Positions 8,964 to 17,887 of a stretch of 64,000 nt of DNA are shown piece by piece. Source of the DNA: JAENWD01 sp963837165. Its GTDB lineage: Bacteria > Acidobacteriota > Vicinamibacteria > Vicinamibacterales > JAENWD01. The translations under genes and the position numbers were made by a program. The stretch spans positions 186,001-250,000 of the forward strand of contig CAWIMD010000004.1 in NCBI GenBank assembly GCA_963837165.1, written 5' to 3'. The notes below the pieces were generated by a model that had not been told where the DNA came from, made no database searches, and saw only the letters and a program-made list of their open reading frames with translations. Each line of letters begins with the position of its first letter. Within the stretch, counting starts at the first letter, position 1.

Positions 8964-9027
8964 GTGTAGCGCAGACCTTCAGGTCTGCCCGCGCGTCCGT
9001 TGGCAGGCCTGAAGGCCTGCGCTACAC
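8964..9027. repeat. BIME-like double palindrome
   Basis: Two 26-base arms in inverted orientation (8964-8989 and 9002-9027) around a 12-base loop. Each arm carries its own palindrome, GCAGACCTTCAGGTCTGC on the left and GCAGGCCTGAAGGCCTGC on the right, both flanked by GTAGC/GCTAC. A single-arm copy recurs at 24554-24576, so this is a dispersed element. It sits between the araC stop and the aldo/keto reductase start. Confidence 0.8.
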
Positions 9028-9039
9028 CAGAGGCAAGCC

Positions 9040-10039
9040 ATGCAGATGCGCACACTCGGAAAAGGCGGTCTGGAGGTCTCGGCCATCGGCTACGGGTGCA
9101 TGGGACTCGAAACCATCTACGGACCGGCGACCGACCGGCAGGAGGGCGTCCGTGTCATCCGCGCAGCCTTCGAGCTCGGCGTCACCCACTTCGACACCGC
9201 GGAAGCGTACGGCCCGTTCACGAACGAGGTGCTCGTCGGCGAGGCGCTCGCACCCGTCCGCGATCGGGTGTCGATCGCCACGAAGTTCGGGTGGGACATC
9301 GACCAGCAGACGGGGGCGCGCAGCGGTCGCCTGAACAGCCGGCCGGATCACATCCGTCAGGTCGTGGACGCGATGCTGACGCGGTTGAAGGTGGAGGCCA
9401 TCGACCTGCTGTACCAGCACCGCGTGGATCCCGACGTGCCGATCGAGGAGGTTGCGGGAACGGTGAAGGAGCTCATCGAGCGCCGGAAAGGTGAGGCACT
9501 TCGGCCTGTCTGAGGCCGCTCCGCAGACGATCCGCCGGGCTCACGCCGTGCAGCCGATCACGGCCATCCAGAGTGAGTACTCGCTGTGGACGCGCGACGT
9601 GGAGCACAACGGCGTACTGGCGACCTGCGAAGAGCTCGGCATCGGCTTCGTCCCCTGGAGCCCGCTCGGCGCCGGCTTCCTGACAGGAACCATCGACGCG
9701 AACACGACGTTCGACGCCGCCGACTTCCGCAGCCGCTCGCCCCGCTTCGCTCCCGAAGCGCGCGCCGCGAACCTCGCGATGGTGGACCTGGTCAAAGAGA
9801 TCGCGGAGCACAAGCAAGCGACGCCGGCCCAGATCGCGCTCGCCTGGCTGCTCGCGCAGAAGCCCTTCATCGTCCCCATCCCGGGGACGACGAAGCTGCA
9901 CCGGCTCGAGGAGAACCTCGGGGCGGTCAACGTCGAGCTCACCCCTGACGACCTCGGCAGGATGGCGGACGCCGCCGCGAGGATCGAGGTGCAGGGCGCG
10001 CGGCTGCCCGAGGCCGTGCTGAAGCACTCATACCGGTAG
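9040..10039 (+). pseudogene. Aldo/keto reductase, split by a one-base insertion
   Basis: A complete NADP-dependent aldo/keto reductase sequence in two frames. The first carries the catalytic tetrad: Asp52 and Tyr57 in FDTAEAYGP, Lys82 in ATKFGW, His127 in LLYQHRVDPD. At about 9481-9487 an extra C in GAGCGCCGGAAAG shifts the frame, and the enzyme continues as GKVRHFGLSEA, then SEYSLWTRD, GFVPWSPLGAGFLTG and PIPGTTKLHRLEENLGA to 10039. The joined length, about 332 residues, is typical. The frame break follows the last catalytic residue but removes the cofactor-binding half, so the product would be inactive if the indel is real. The gene follows an AraC regulator, the common arrangement for this subfamily. 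Confidence 0.82.
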
Positions 10040-10083
10040 AAGGGCGAGCGGGATGCGAGCCAGCTTTCAGTGAGGGGTGACGT

Positions 10084-11733
10084 ATGCGCGCAGAACGTGG
10101 CGACAGAGCCGGTGTGACCAGGCTGCTGCTGTGCTCGCTGGCGGGCCTTGCGGTGGCCCTGGGTGTCGGCGCCACCGCGCGTTCGCAGATGCCCCCGGTC
10201 GTCCGGGTGGATGGCGGCCAGGTGCAAGGCGTGGTCGCCGATGGTGTCGAGTCATTCAAAGGCATCCCCTTCGCGGCGCCGCCCGTGGGCGACCTGCGGT
10301 GGCGGCCGCCGCAGCCGGTGGCGCCGTGGACAGGCGTGCGCCAGGCCGCGGAATTCGGGGCCGACTGCATGCAGGGACGGTTCGGTCCTCCCCCGCCCCC
10401 AGGTGCAGCCCCGGCGCCGGTTCCATCGGAAGACTGCCTGTTCCTGAACGTCTGGCGCCCCGCCGCCCCGACCGCCTCCCGGCTGCCCGTGATGGTCTGG
10501 ATCTACGGGGGCGGGTTCGTGGGCGGCTCGAGCGCCTGGCCCGGCACGTCGGGGACCCAGTTCGCAAAGCAGGGCGTCGTCCTCGTCAGCCTCAACTACC
10601 GCGTGGGGCGCTTCGGCTTCTTCGCCTTCCCCGCGTTGAGCCGCGAGCGCCCCGACGAGCCCAAGGGCAACTACGCGTACATGGACCAGCTCGCGGCCCT
10701 GCAATGGGTGAAGCGGAACATCGCCGCCTTTGGAGGCGATCCCGGCAATGTCACCATCTTTGGCTTTTCCGCGGGCGGTGTCTCGGTGCACAGCCTGCTC
10801 GCCATGCCGCAGGCCCGCGGTCTGTTCGACAAGGCCATCGTCGAGTCCGGCGGTTCCCGCGACAGCGTGCTCACCGCACGGCCGATGCGCGAGGACGGCG
10901 TCGATCCGAACTATCCGGTGTCGGCAGAGACGATCGGAATGAACTTCGCGCGTTCCATGGGGATCGAGGGCACGGATCAGGCCGCGCTGGCGAGCCTGCG
11001 TGCCCTCAGCGCCGAACAGGTCCTTCGCGGCGGCCCGCAAGGGGCGGACGCTCCGCGCATCGAGACGACGCCGATCCTCGACGGCCGGCTGGTGACCGAG
11101 ACGGCCGAGAGCGCGTACAAGGCCGGGCGCGAGGCGCCCGTTCCGCTGATGCTCGGAAGCAACACCGGCGATACGGCCGGCCGCCGGATCAACGCCACCA
11201 CCAAGGAGCAACTGTTCGCCCGGTTCGGCCGGTGGAGCGCCCAGGCGAACGCGGCCTACGACCCCGACGGAACCGGTGATTTCGCCACCCTGCTGGCGAG
11301 GGCCAACAACGACTTTGGCCAGGCCGAGCCGGCCCGCTTTGCCGCAAACGCCTTCGCCGCCAAAGGATTGCACGTCTATCTCTACCGCTTCGGCTACGTC
11401 CAGAGTGCCATGCGCGACCGATTCAAGGACGGCGCCCCGCACGGCGGCGAGATCGGCTTCGTGTTCGACACGCTGACGGCCCCTCCGGGCTCGACGCTGA
11501 CGCCCGGGGATCAGGCGGTCGCCCGGATGGCGCATGCCTATTGGGTCAACTTCGCCAGGACCGGCGACCCGAACGGCACGGGCCTGCCGGCCTGGCCGCG
11601 TCACGATCCCGGCAAGGACGTGATCTTCCAGTTCCGGCGCGATGGCTCTGCGGGCGCCGGACCCGATCCCTGGAAAGCGCGGCTCGACGTGACGCAGTTG
11701 GCCACCGAATCGGGGACGCGGTCCGATCCGTGA
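10084..11733 (+). CDS. Type-B carboxylesterase/lipase, exported
   Basis: A 549-residue alpha/beta hydrolase with a signal peptide (VTRLLLCSLAGLAVALGVGA, cut near ARSQ). Diagnostic blocks are FKGIPFAAPPVGDLRWRPPQ, EDCLFLNVW, and the nucleophile elbow GFSAGG with Ser229. His453 in GAPHGGEIGFVF suits the catalytic histidine. The acid position, usually Glu, lies in GSNTGD where Asp363 is the only acidic residue. It hydrolyses ester bonds of small or hydrophobic substrates outside the cytoplasm; the substrate is unknown. The next hydrolase starts within its stop codon. A fragment of its 5' end is duplicated at 2077-2147. Confidence 0.88.
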   Translation: MRAERGDRAGVTRLLLCSLAGLAVALGVGATARSQMPPVVRVDGGQVQGVVADGVESFKGIPFAAPPVGDLRWRPPQPVAPWTGVRQAAEFGADCMQGRFGPPPPPGAAPAPVPSEDCLFLNVWRPAAPTASRLPVMVWIYGGGFVGGSSAWPGTSGTQFAKQGVVLVSLNYRVGRFGFFAFPALSRERPDEPKGNYAYMDQLAALQWVKRNIAAFGGDPGNVTIFGFSAGGVSVHSLLAMPQARGLFDKAIVESGGSRDSVLTARPMREDGVDPNYPVSAETIGMNFARSMGIEGTDQAALASLRALSAEQVLRGGPQGADAPRIETTPILDGRLVTETAESAYKAGREAPVPLMLGSNTGDTAGRRINATTKEQLFARFGRWSAQANAAYDPDGTGDFATLLARANNDFGQAEPARFAANAFAAKGLHVYLYRFGYVQSAMRDRFKDGAPHGGEIGFVFDTLTAPPGSTLTPGDQAVARMAHAYWVNFARTGDPNGTGLPAWPRHDPGKDVIFQFRRDGSAGAGPDPWKARLDVTQLATESGTRSDP

Positions 11734-12791
11734 GCACGGCCCTCCCGGTCCACGCGGTTGCTCATCCCGCAGTGACCGTGCGAGCGACCTGCACCGCGCT
11801 GACTGCCGCGATGCTCTCGCTGGGCCCGCAGGCGGCAGCCGCTCCTGGCTCGAAACCCACTGATGTGAGCGCACGTCACGGCGACCACCTCGGCATCCAC
11901 GACACCATCGGCGATCTCCTGCGCCACCCGGCGCTCGCCGGATTCGCCCCGCTCATCCTGCCGTGGGACGACCGCGCCTACGATGAGGACCTGCCGTTGG
12001 CGCGCATCGGCTCGCTGCTGCCGTACCACACCCATATCGATCCGGAGACGATCACGAGCGCGTTGAACCGCATGATCGACGACGTGGCCGCCGGCAAGAC
12101 CGTGTTCTACCGCTTCTACTCCGACGCGCAGACGCAGCAGCAGCCCGCGAGAAACAACACGGGTTTGTTCTTCTTCCGGGGTCGCCCCGGTGCGCCATTC
12201 GCGGTCATCGCCCCGGGCGGCGGATTCGCGTATGTCGGCTCGGTCCATGAGGGGTTCCCCTATGCGGCAGCCATCAGCAGCAGGGGATACAACGCGTTCG
12301 TGCTGAGGTACCGAGCCGGGCATGGCGGCAGGGTGGCAACCGAGGACCTGGCTGCGGCCCTTTCGTACATCCTCCGCAGTGCCGCATCGCTCGGCGTCGG
12401 CGCCGACGGGTACTCGTTGTGGGGGAGCTCGGCGGGCGCGCGGATGGCCGCCGCGATCGGGTCGCACGGCCTGGCGGCGTACGGAGGCGCCGACGCTCCC
12501 GGGCCATCAACCGTCGTGATGGCGTATACCGGGCATTCCGATCATGCTTCGGTCGAGCCTCCCACGTTCGTCGTCGTCGGTGAGGAGGATGGGATCGCCC
12601 CTCCAGCCGTCATGGAACGGCGCGTGGAGGCCTTGCGGAAGTCCGGCACGCAGGTGGAGTTCCACGAGTACAAGAACCTCGGCCATGGCTTCGGGCTCGG
12701 CACGGGCACGAGCGCCGAGGGATGGGTCTTCGACGCCCTTCGGTTCTGGGAGGCGGCGACACGCGGACGCTCCTCGACAGCGAGGGATTAG
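11730..12791 (+). CDS. Alpha/beta hydrolase (BD-FAE-like esterase)
   Basis: A GTG start at 11730 overlaps the TGA of the esterase (GTGA), indicating translational coupling, and gives 353 residues. A hydrophobic leader reaching about residue 38 (TALTAAMLSLGPQAAAAPG) suggests export. The core has the oxyanion block APGGGFAYVGS, the elbow GSSAGA, an acid in VVGEEDGIAPP and the histidine in NLGHGFGLG, the layout of small esterases such as the BD-FAE and xylan-esterase-like families. A long N-terminal part (residues 40-130) precedes the fold. Paired with the type-B esterase, it probably works on the same ester substrate. Assignment to a precise family is uncertain. Confidence 0.75.
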   Translation: MSTALPVHAVAHPAVTVRATCTALTAAMLSLGPQAAAAPGSKPTDVSARHGDHLGIHDTIGDLLRHPALAGFAPLILPWDDRAYDEDLPLARIGSLLPYHTHIDPETITSALNRMIDDVAAGKTVFYRFYSDAQTQQQPARNNTGLFFFRGRPGAPFAVIAPGGGFAYVGSVHEGFPYAAAISSRGYNAFVLRYRAGHGGRVATEDLAAALSYILRSAASLGVGADGYSLWGSSAGARMAAAIGSHGLAAYGGADAPGPSTVVMAYTGHSDHASVEPPTFVVVGEEDGIAPPAVMERRVEALRKSGTQVEFHEYKNLGHGFGLGTGTSAEGWVFDALRFWEAATRGRSSTARD

Positions 12792-12903
12792 CCACTGGCG
12801 GTGCTCGTGCCTCGGCCGCGGATTTCCCGCCTCTCCGTGGACTGATTCGAGGCGTGAAGCCAGCACCAGCATCCGGCACGACGTCCTGAGGATTCCTGAG
12901 TGG

Positions 12904-12933
12904 GTGACATGTGAATCCCAATAGCGCTAGAAT
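12904..12933 (+). promoter_or_regulatory. Sigma70-type promoter for vapBC
   Basis: GTGACA (12904-12909) and TAGAAT (12928-12933) are separated by 18 bases and each matches the consensus at five of six positions. The -10 box ends only six bases before the vapB ATG, so transcription would begin at or next to the start codon. Confidence 0.55.
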
Positions 12934-12939
12934 GGAAGC

Positions 12940-13176
12940 ATGAAGACGACGATCGATATTCCAGAGGACGAGCTGCGAGACGCCATGCGCTTCACGCGCG
13001 CGACCACCAAACGTGAAGCGGTCGTCAAGGTCTTGGAAGAGTTCAATCGCCGGCGGCGGATGGCCGAATTGGTGAAGTACGCCGGCACGTTCAGCGACCG
13101 GTTTCCCACCAACGACGACATCGAGGCGCTGGACGCCACGCGCGATCGGGATCTGAATGCCCGTCCTCGTCGATAG
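12940..13176 (+). CDS. vapB: VapB-type antitoxin
   Basis: A 78-residue protein beginning MKTTIDIPEDELRDAMRFT, a ribbon-helix-helix start typical of VapB antitoxins, followed by TKREAVVKVLEEFNRRRRM and an acidic tail that would wrap the toxin. It ends 20 bases inside the downstream PIN-domain toxin, the usual coupled arrangement. The complex normally represses its own promoter, and the putative promoter abuts the start codon. There is no strong ribosome site (GGAAG only). Confidence 0.85.
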   Translation: MKTTIDIPEDELRDAMRFTRATTKREAVVKVLEEFNRRRRMAELVKYAGTFSDRFPTNDDIEALDATRDRDLNARPRR

Positions 13177-13534
13177 CTCGCTCTGGGTGCACCAACTGCG
13201 CAAGAGTGGCGATCCGGCGAAACGTGATCGCGTGAACGCCCTCCTGGCGAGCGGCGAGGCCGCATGGTGTCCGGTCGTGCGACTCGAACTGTGGCGTGGC
13301 GTGACGAACGACGCCGAGCGCAAGACACTTCGTCGCTATGAGGCGCTGATTCCCGATTTCGAGATCGCCGGAGAGGTCTGGAATTTGTCGATTCAACTCG
13401 CCGATCGCGGCCGGGCGTCTGGCGTGACCGTTCCTCTTGCCGATCTCCTCGTCTTTGCGTGCGCCAAGATCCACGGCCTCGAGGTCGCGCACGACGACAC
13501 CCATTTCGACGAGTTGACGAAGCTCGAGGCGTGA
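13157..13534 (+). CDS. vapC: VapC-type PIN-domain toxin (ribonuclease)
   Basis: A 125-residue PIN domain with the expected acidic residues for Mg-dependent RNA cleavage: Asp6 in VLVDSSLW, Glu44 in RLELWRG, Asp96 in PLADLLVF, and Asp113/114 in VAHDDTHFDEL. It overlaps vapB by 20 bases. VapC toxins cut specific tRNA or rRNA sites when the antitoxin is degraded; the target here cannot be read from sequence. The frame is full length and all acidic residues are present, so it looks active. Confidence 0.88.
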   Translation: MPVLVDSSLWVHQLRKSGDPAKRDRVNALLASGEAAWCPVVRLELWRGVTNDAERKTLRRYEALIPDFEIAGEVWNLSIQLADRGRASGVTVPLADLLVFACAKIHGLEVAHDDTHFDELTKLEA

Positions 13535-13796
13535 TGGCGCTCGCGGTTCCGATTCCGTGCGCCGGAGTAAGGCCCATTCCCGGACGCTGGCCCAGCGGAT
13601 CGCTCCTCCTCGCTGCCCCCGTTCTCTGTGAGGTTCTCTGAGACAGAGGATGCGTAGCGGCGTGCGGAAGGCCGGACCGGCCGGTGGGTGTGAAACGATC
13701 GAAGGCCCCGGTCGATTCCGCCGTGCACCAGGTCGAGCTGCGGGAGGAAGGGCGCGGGAGCGTTGCGCGCGAAGTGACGAGTGACGAGATGAAATC

Positions 13797-16382
13797 ATGA
13801 CACTCCTGCGAAAATTCCGCACCATTTTCCGCAAAGAACCCATCACCCGCAGCATGTCGCCGGACGAGGCGCGCTATGCAGCCCGGCGCGCATTCCGCGG
13901 TCAGGAGCACATCGAGGAACGTTCTCCCGATGGGCGCGCGTGGGTGTGGGCAGAGCAGCTTTTCCTCGATGTCCGCTTTGCCTTGCGCGGCCTGCGCAAG
14001 ACTCCGGGGTTTACGTCGGTGGCGGTGCTGACGCTGGCGTTGGGCATTGGGGTAAACACCGGTGTGTTTTCGATCATCAACGGCCTGTTGTTGCGGGCGC
14101 GGGTGGCGGATCACCCGGCCACCTACGTTCATTTGTCTCCGGCATACGCTGGCCAGGACGAAGAGCCCCGGATGCCCGGGGCGATCTCGTTGAACGATTA
14201 TCGCGCCTACAAGAACAACAGTCGCGGGTTCAGCGATCTCGCCGGCTGGGCGATTCAACGCGCCACAATCGATGACGATGGCCAGCCGCAGCTGATGCTC
14301 CTCGTCACGCCGAACTTCTTTTCGGTGTACGGCCTGGAGCGCGCGAAGCTCGGACGGCTGTTCCGCCCCGACGAATGCGCGGTGCCAGGCGCGGCGCCGG
14401 TCATCGTCGTGAGCGAGGAAGTCTGGCGAAAGCGGTTCGACAGCGATCCGCAGATGGTCGGTCGGGTGGTGACCTTGAATCGTCACCCATTCACCGTGAT
14501 CGGCGTTGCGCCGGCGCGATTCTCCGGCCGGCTTCGCGGCCCGGGTGTCTGGATTCCATTTACGATGCAGCCCGCGCTCGCCGGCGAGCGGGACAATCTG
14601 TTCGAGAATGCGAACGCGCCGTGGTTGATCGTCGACGGGCGATTGAAGCGCGGCGTGTCACGCGAGACGGCTCTGGCGGAACTGGTGGTGCTCGCAAAGG
14701 CGCAGGACCGGCTGCAGCCCGGGCGGGAAACGACGATGTTCGTGACCAACGGCTCGCTCGTGGAAGAGCCGAGCCTGCGGGCGACGGTGCAATGGGTACC
14801 GCCATTGGTTCTGGGAGCAGTGTCCCTCGTGCTGCTGCTCACGTGCATCAACGTCACGATGCTGCTGCTCGCCCGCGCCGCCGCGCGGCAGCGGGAGATG
14901 GCGGTGCGGCTGGCGCTCGGGGCGGGCCGGGGACGATTGTTGCGAATGTTGCTCGCCGAGAGTGCGACGCTGGCGCTGGGCGCCGGGGCGCTGAGTGCGT
15001 ATCTTGCCTACCAAATCCCCGCCATCTTCGAAAAACTCTTCACGGAGGCGCCGAACTATCCCCTCGCACCTGACTGGCCGGTCTTTCTCTACCTCGCTGT
15101 CGCGACGTTGCTGGCGGGAGGCTTGGCCGGATTCTCGCCGGCCCTCAGATCGGCCCGTGCCAGCATCACGGCCGCGCTAAGAGGGCAGGAACATTTCTTC
15201 GGCGCCGGCCGGTGGCGGCTCCGGGATTTGCTCGTGGCGGCGCAGGTGGCAATGAGCGTGGTGTTGCTGGTCGGCGCGGGAATCTTCGTGCGCGCAGAAT
15301 GGTCGATGCTCAACGTCGAGCCGGGCTTTGAAACGCGCCAGGTTCTGACAGTCCCGCTGGAACCGGATCCGGCGCGCCACGACGCGACGGCGGGGTTTTA
15401 CGACACGATGGCCGAGCGTGTGCGCTCGCTGGCGGGGGTGGAGACGACATGTTATGCCAGCCGGGCGCCCGGTTGGGGCACGAGCGTCGATGTGCCTGGG
15501 GAGAGCGTCAGGCTCCCCGGCGAGCCGAAGGAGGCGGAGCGTCGCGTCGAGGTGAATTCCGTCTCGCCGGAGTTCTTTGCGACGTTTCGCATTGCCCTGG
15601 TGGTGGGGCAGACCTTCCCCAGATCGCGCAGGGCGACGGGCTCGAATGGCGATGAGGTGGTGGTGTCGGAAACGTTTGCCCGGACATTCTGGCCGAGCGA
15701 AGATCCGGTCGGCAAAGTGGTCGAAGATGCCGCGGGACGCCGTCTTCAGATCATCGGGGTCGTGCAGAATACAAAATCGAATTTTGGAGTCGCCGAAGGC
15801 CCGCGTCTCTATCGGCTGTGGAATCCAGCCACCATGGGCTATTCGCTGATGATTCGATTCCGCGGTGCGGCGACTCCCCTGGTCGCGGCGCTCAAGACCG
15901 TGGTGAAGGAAATGGATGCCGACCTGAGGGTCACGCCCCGCACGGTGCGGTCCCAGATGGATGAGGTGGCGGCACGATTTGCCGCGATCATGCGGCTGGT
16001 CCTTGCTCTGGGAGTGGTGGCCTTGCTGCTGTCGGTGGTGGGCATTTATGGCGTCGTGTCCTTCGTGGTGAATCGTCGAACGAGAGAGATGGGCATTCGT
16101 CTCGCGCTCGGGGCGAACCGCGGCCAGATCCTGCGGCTCGTGATGCGTTCGGCCCTGGTGCCGGTTGTGGTCGGCGTGGCGGCGGGGATAGTGGTGGCGG
16201 CTGTCGCGGCACAGGCGATGGAGCAGGGATTGAGCCGCATGCCGGTCCCCTTGGGGACCCGGGATCCGGTTGTCTTTCTCGTCGTCACCATTCTGCTCGT
16301 GATTGCCGCCGCGTTGGCGGTGTTTCGCCCGGCACTGCGCGCGGGTCGGGTGGATCCGGTGATCGCACTGCGGACAGAGTGA
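13797..16382 (+). CDS. ADOP-family ABC transporter permease (MacB/FtsX-like, duplicated)
   Basis: An 861-residue permease of the acidobacterial duplicated orphan type. A cytoplasmic N-terminus (MTLLRKFRTIFRKEP) precedes a first membrane segment (GFTSVAVLTLALGIGVNTGV). A MacB-like periplasmic domain and three segments near 330-480 follow (LVLGAVSLVLLLTCINVTML). The layout then repeats from LRDLLVAAQVAMSVVLLVGA to the last FtsX domain with REMGIRLALGANRGQILRLV. No ABC ATPase is encoded nearby, in keeping with the family's orphan status. Such permeases are thought to act in extrusion or envelope mechanotransmission; no substrate is inferable. Two GTGACGA units precede the start. Confidence 0.92.
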   Translation: MTLLRKFRTIFRKEPITRSMSPDEARYAARRAFRGQEHIEERSPDGRAWVWAEQLFLDVRFALRGLRKTPGFTSVAVLTLALGIGVNTGVFSIINGLLLRARVADHPATYVHLSPAYAGQDEEPRMPGAISLNDYRAYKNNSRGFSDLAGWAIQRATIDDDGQPQLMLLVTPNFFSVYGLERAKLGRLFRPDECAVPGAAPVIVVSEEVWRKRFDSDPQMVGRVVTLNRHPFTVIGVAPARFSGRLRGPGVWIPFTMQPALAGERDNLFENANAPWLIVDGRLKRGVSRETALAELVVLAKAQDRLQPGRETTMFVTNGSLVEEPSLRATVQWVPPLVLGAVSLVLLLTCINVTMLLLARAAARQREMAVRLALGAGRGRLLRMLLAESATLALGAGALSAYLAYQIPAIFEKLFTEAPNYPLAPDWPVFLYLAVATLLAGGLAGFSPALRSARASITAALRGQEHFFGAGRWRLRDLLVAAQVAMSVVLLVGAGIFVRAEWSMLNVEPGFETRQVLTVPLEPDPARHDATAGFYDTMAERVRSLAGVETTCYASRAPGWGTSVDVPGESVRLPGEPKEAERRVEVNSVSPEFFATFRIALVVGQTFPRSRRATGSNGDEVVVSETFARTFWPSEDPVGKVVEDAAGRRLQIIGVVQNTKSNFGVAEGPRLYRLWNPATMGYSLMIRFRGAATPLVAALKTVVKEMDADLRVTPRTVRSQMDEVAARFAAIMRLVLALGVVALLLSVVGIYGVVSFVVNRRTREMGIRLALGANRGQILRLVMRSALVPVVVGVAAGIVVAAVAAQAMEQGLSRMPVPLGTRDPVVFLVVTILLVIAAALAVFRPALRAGRVDPVIALRTE

Positions 16383-16467
16383 ACGGATCCTCGAGCGCCA
16401 CACTCCCGGTCCACGCCCGGGAGCGATGGAACCGTCCTGTGGCGACGACTTGCGTTACCATCCGCCG

Positions 16468-17850
16468 ATGCGCATCGCCCTGGTCTGTGTCGCCCTGTCG
16501 CTCGCGGCCGCACCCGCCCGCGCCCGGCAACCGCTCCCCGCGGACCTCGCTGCGAAAATCGACGCCGCCGTCGAGGACGCCCTGGCCTCCACGGGCGCCC
16601 CGAGCGCGTCGATTGCGGTCGTACGCGACGGACGCATCGCCTACACCCACGCATACGGCACGGCCGTCCTCGAGTCGCACACGCCGGCGACGACCGCCAT
16701 GCGCTACAGCATCGGGTCGATCAGCAAGCAGTTCTGCGCGTCGGCCATCCTCTTGCTGGCCGAGCAGGGCAAGCTGTCCCTCGACGACACGGTCTCGCGC
16801 TTCCTGCCGAACCTGACGCGCGCGGGCGACGTCACAATCCGTCAGCTCCTCTCGATGACCTCCGGCTATCAGGACTACTGGCCGCAGGACTACGTCATGC
16901 CCGGCATGCTGAAGCCCACGGACGCGCAGGCCATCCTCGACGGCTGGGCGCGCATCCCGCTCGACTTCGACCCGGGCACGGCGTGGCAGTACAGCAACAC
17001 CAACTACGTCATCGCCGGGCTCATCGTCGAGAAGGCGGCCGGCAGGCCGCTCTACGATCTGCTCACCGACCGCGTGTTCAGGCGGCTCGGGATGACGAGC
17101 GTGACCAACGTGGACCTGGCGCCGCTCGGGCCGGGAGACCCGGTCCGCTACACGCGCTACGGACTGGGCCCGGCGCGGCCCGCGCCAAAGGAGGGCGTGG
17201 GCTGGATCTTCGCGGCGGGCGAGCTGGCGATGACGGCCGGCGACCTGGCGAAGTGGGACATCTCGATCATCGATCGGAGCGTGCTGGCGCCGCGCTCCTA
17301 CGACAGTCTCGAAACGGAGGTCCGGCTGGCCAACGGCGCCGGGACCGGCTATGCCCTCGGGATGAACGTGTCCCTGTCCGGCGGGCATCGCGAGCTCTCC
17401 CACGGGGGCGAAATCTCGGGCTTCACGGCGCAGAACCTCGTGTACCCGGACGATCGCCTCGCGGTCGTCGTCCTCACGAACCTCGACGCGACCAACGCCT
17501 CGGCGCAGGCCGCCGGGAGCATCGCGTCGCTGCTGCTCGGGCCGGCCGGCGAGGGGCCGATGGTTCAGGCCCGGCGGATCTTCGACGGGCTCCAGCACGG
17601 CCGGATCGACCGCAGCCTGTTCACCGCGAACGCGAACGACTACTTCAGCCCGCAGGCCCTGCAGGACCTGGCGTCGAGCCTTGGCCCGCTCGGCACGCCG
17701 GGCTCGTTCACCGCCGAACGCGAGTCGCGCCGCGGCGGCATGATCTTCCGCAGTTTCGTGGCGGTCTGCGGCAAGCGCACGCTCCGCATCACCACCTTCA
17801 CCATGCCCGACGGCACGCTGGAGCAGTTCATCGTACGACCGGGTCATTGA
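16468..17850 (+). CDS. Serine beta-lactamase-like hydrolase (class C/esterase type), exported
   Basis: A 460-residue protein with signal peptide MRIALVCVALSLAAAPARA. The active-site triad of the penicillin-binding/class C family is present: Ser84-x-x-Lys87 (SISK), Tyr175-Ser-Asn177 (YSNTNY) and His312-Gly-Gly (HGGEISG) in place of KTG. The HxG motif is more usual in esterase, D-aminopeptidase or unknown-substrate members than in true beta-lactamases. A C-terminal extension after residue about 380 (MVQARRIFDGLQHGRIDR) resembles the regulatory tail of this subfamily. ATG 16468 is chosen because the signal peptide begins there. It is probably a periplasmic peptide or ester hydrolase. Confidence 0.87.
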   Translation: MRIALVCVALSLAAAPARARQPLPADLAAKIDAAVEDALASTGAPSASIAVVRDGRIAYTHAYGTAVLESHTPATTAMRYSIGSISKQFCASAILLLAEQGKLSLDDTVSRFLPNLTRAGDVTIRQLLSMTSGYQDYWPQDYVMPGMLKPTDAQAILDGWARIPLDFDPGTAWQYSNTNYVIAGLIVEKAAGRPLYDLLTDRVFRRLGMTSVTNVDLAPLGPGDPVRYTRYGLGPARPAPKEGVGWIFAAGELAMTAGDLAKWDISIIDRSVLAPRSYDSLETEVRLANGAGTGYALGMNVSLSGGHRELSHGGEISGFTAQNLVYPDDRLAVVVLTNLDATNASAQAAGSIASLLLGPAGEGPMVQARRIFDGLQHGRIDRSLFTANANDYFSPQALQDLASSLGPLGTPGSFTAERESRRGGMIFRSFVAVCGKRTLRITTFTMPDGTLEQFIVRPGH

Positions 17851-17887
17851 TCATTGATGATTGATGATTGACGATTGACGATTGAGC
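17846..17887 (+). repeat. Six-unit heptamer array (ATTGATG/ATTGACG)
   Basis: Six consecutive 7-base units, ATTGATC, two ATTGATG, two ATTGACG and ATTGAGC, begin at the stop of the hydrolase and run into the first codons of the next gene, whose TTG start (17875) lies inside the array. Because units are seven bases, a change in copy number would alter that start's frame. Confidence 0.8.

Noticed and set aside
10252..11874. Long minus-strand open frame opposite the carboxylesterase
   Set aside because: It is the antisense shadow of a convincing esterase gene; the translation is Arg/Gly/His-rich with no family motifs.
16468..17850. Antibiotic-resistance beta-lactamase
   Set aside because: The KTG triad is HGG here and the protein has an extra C-terminal region, as in esterase/peptidase relatives; no evidence of drug hydrolysis.
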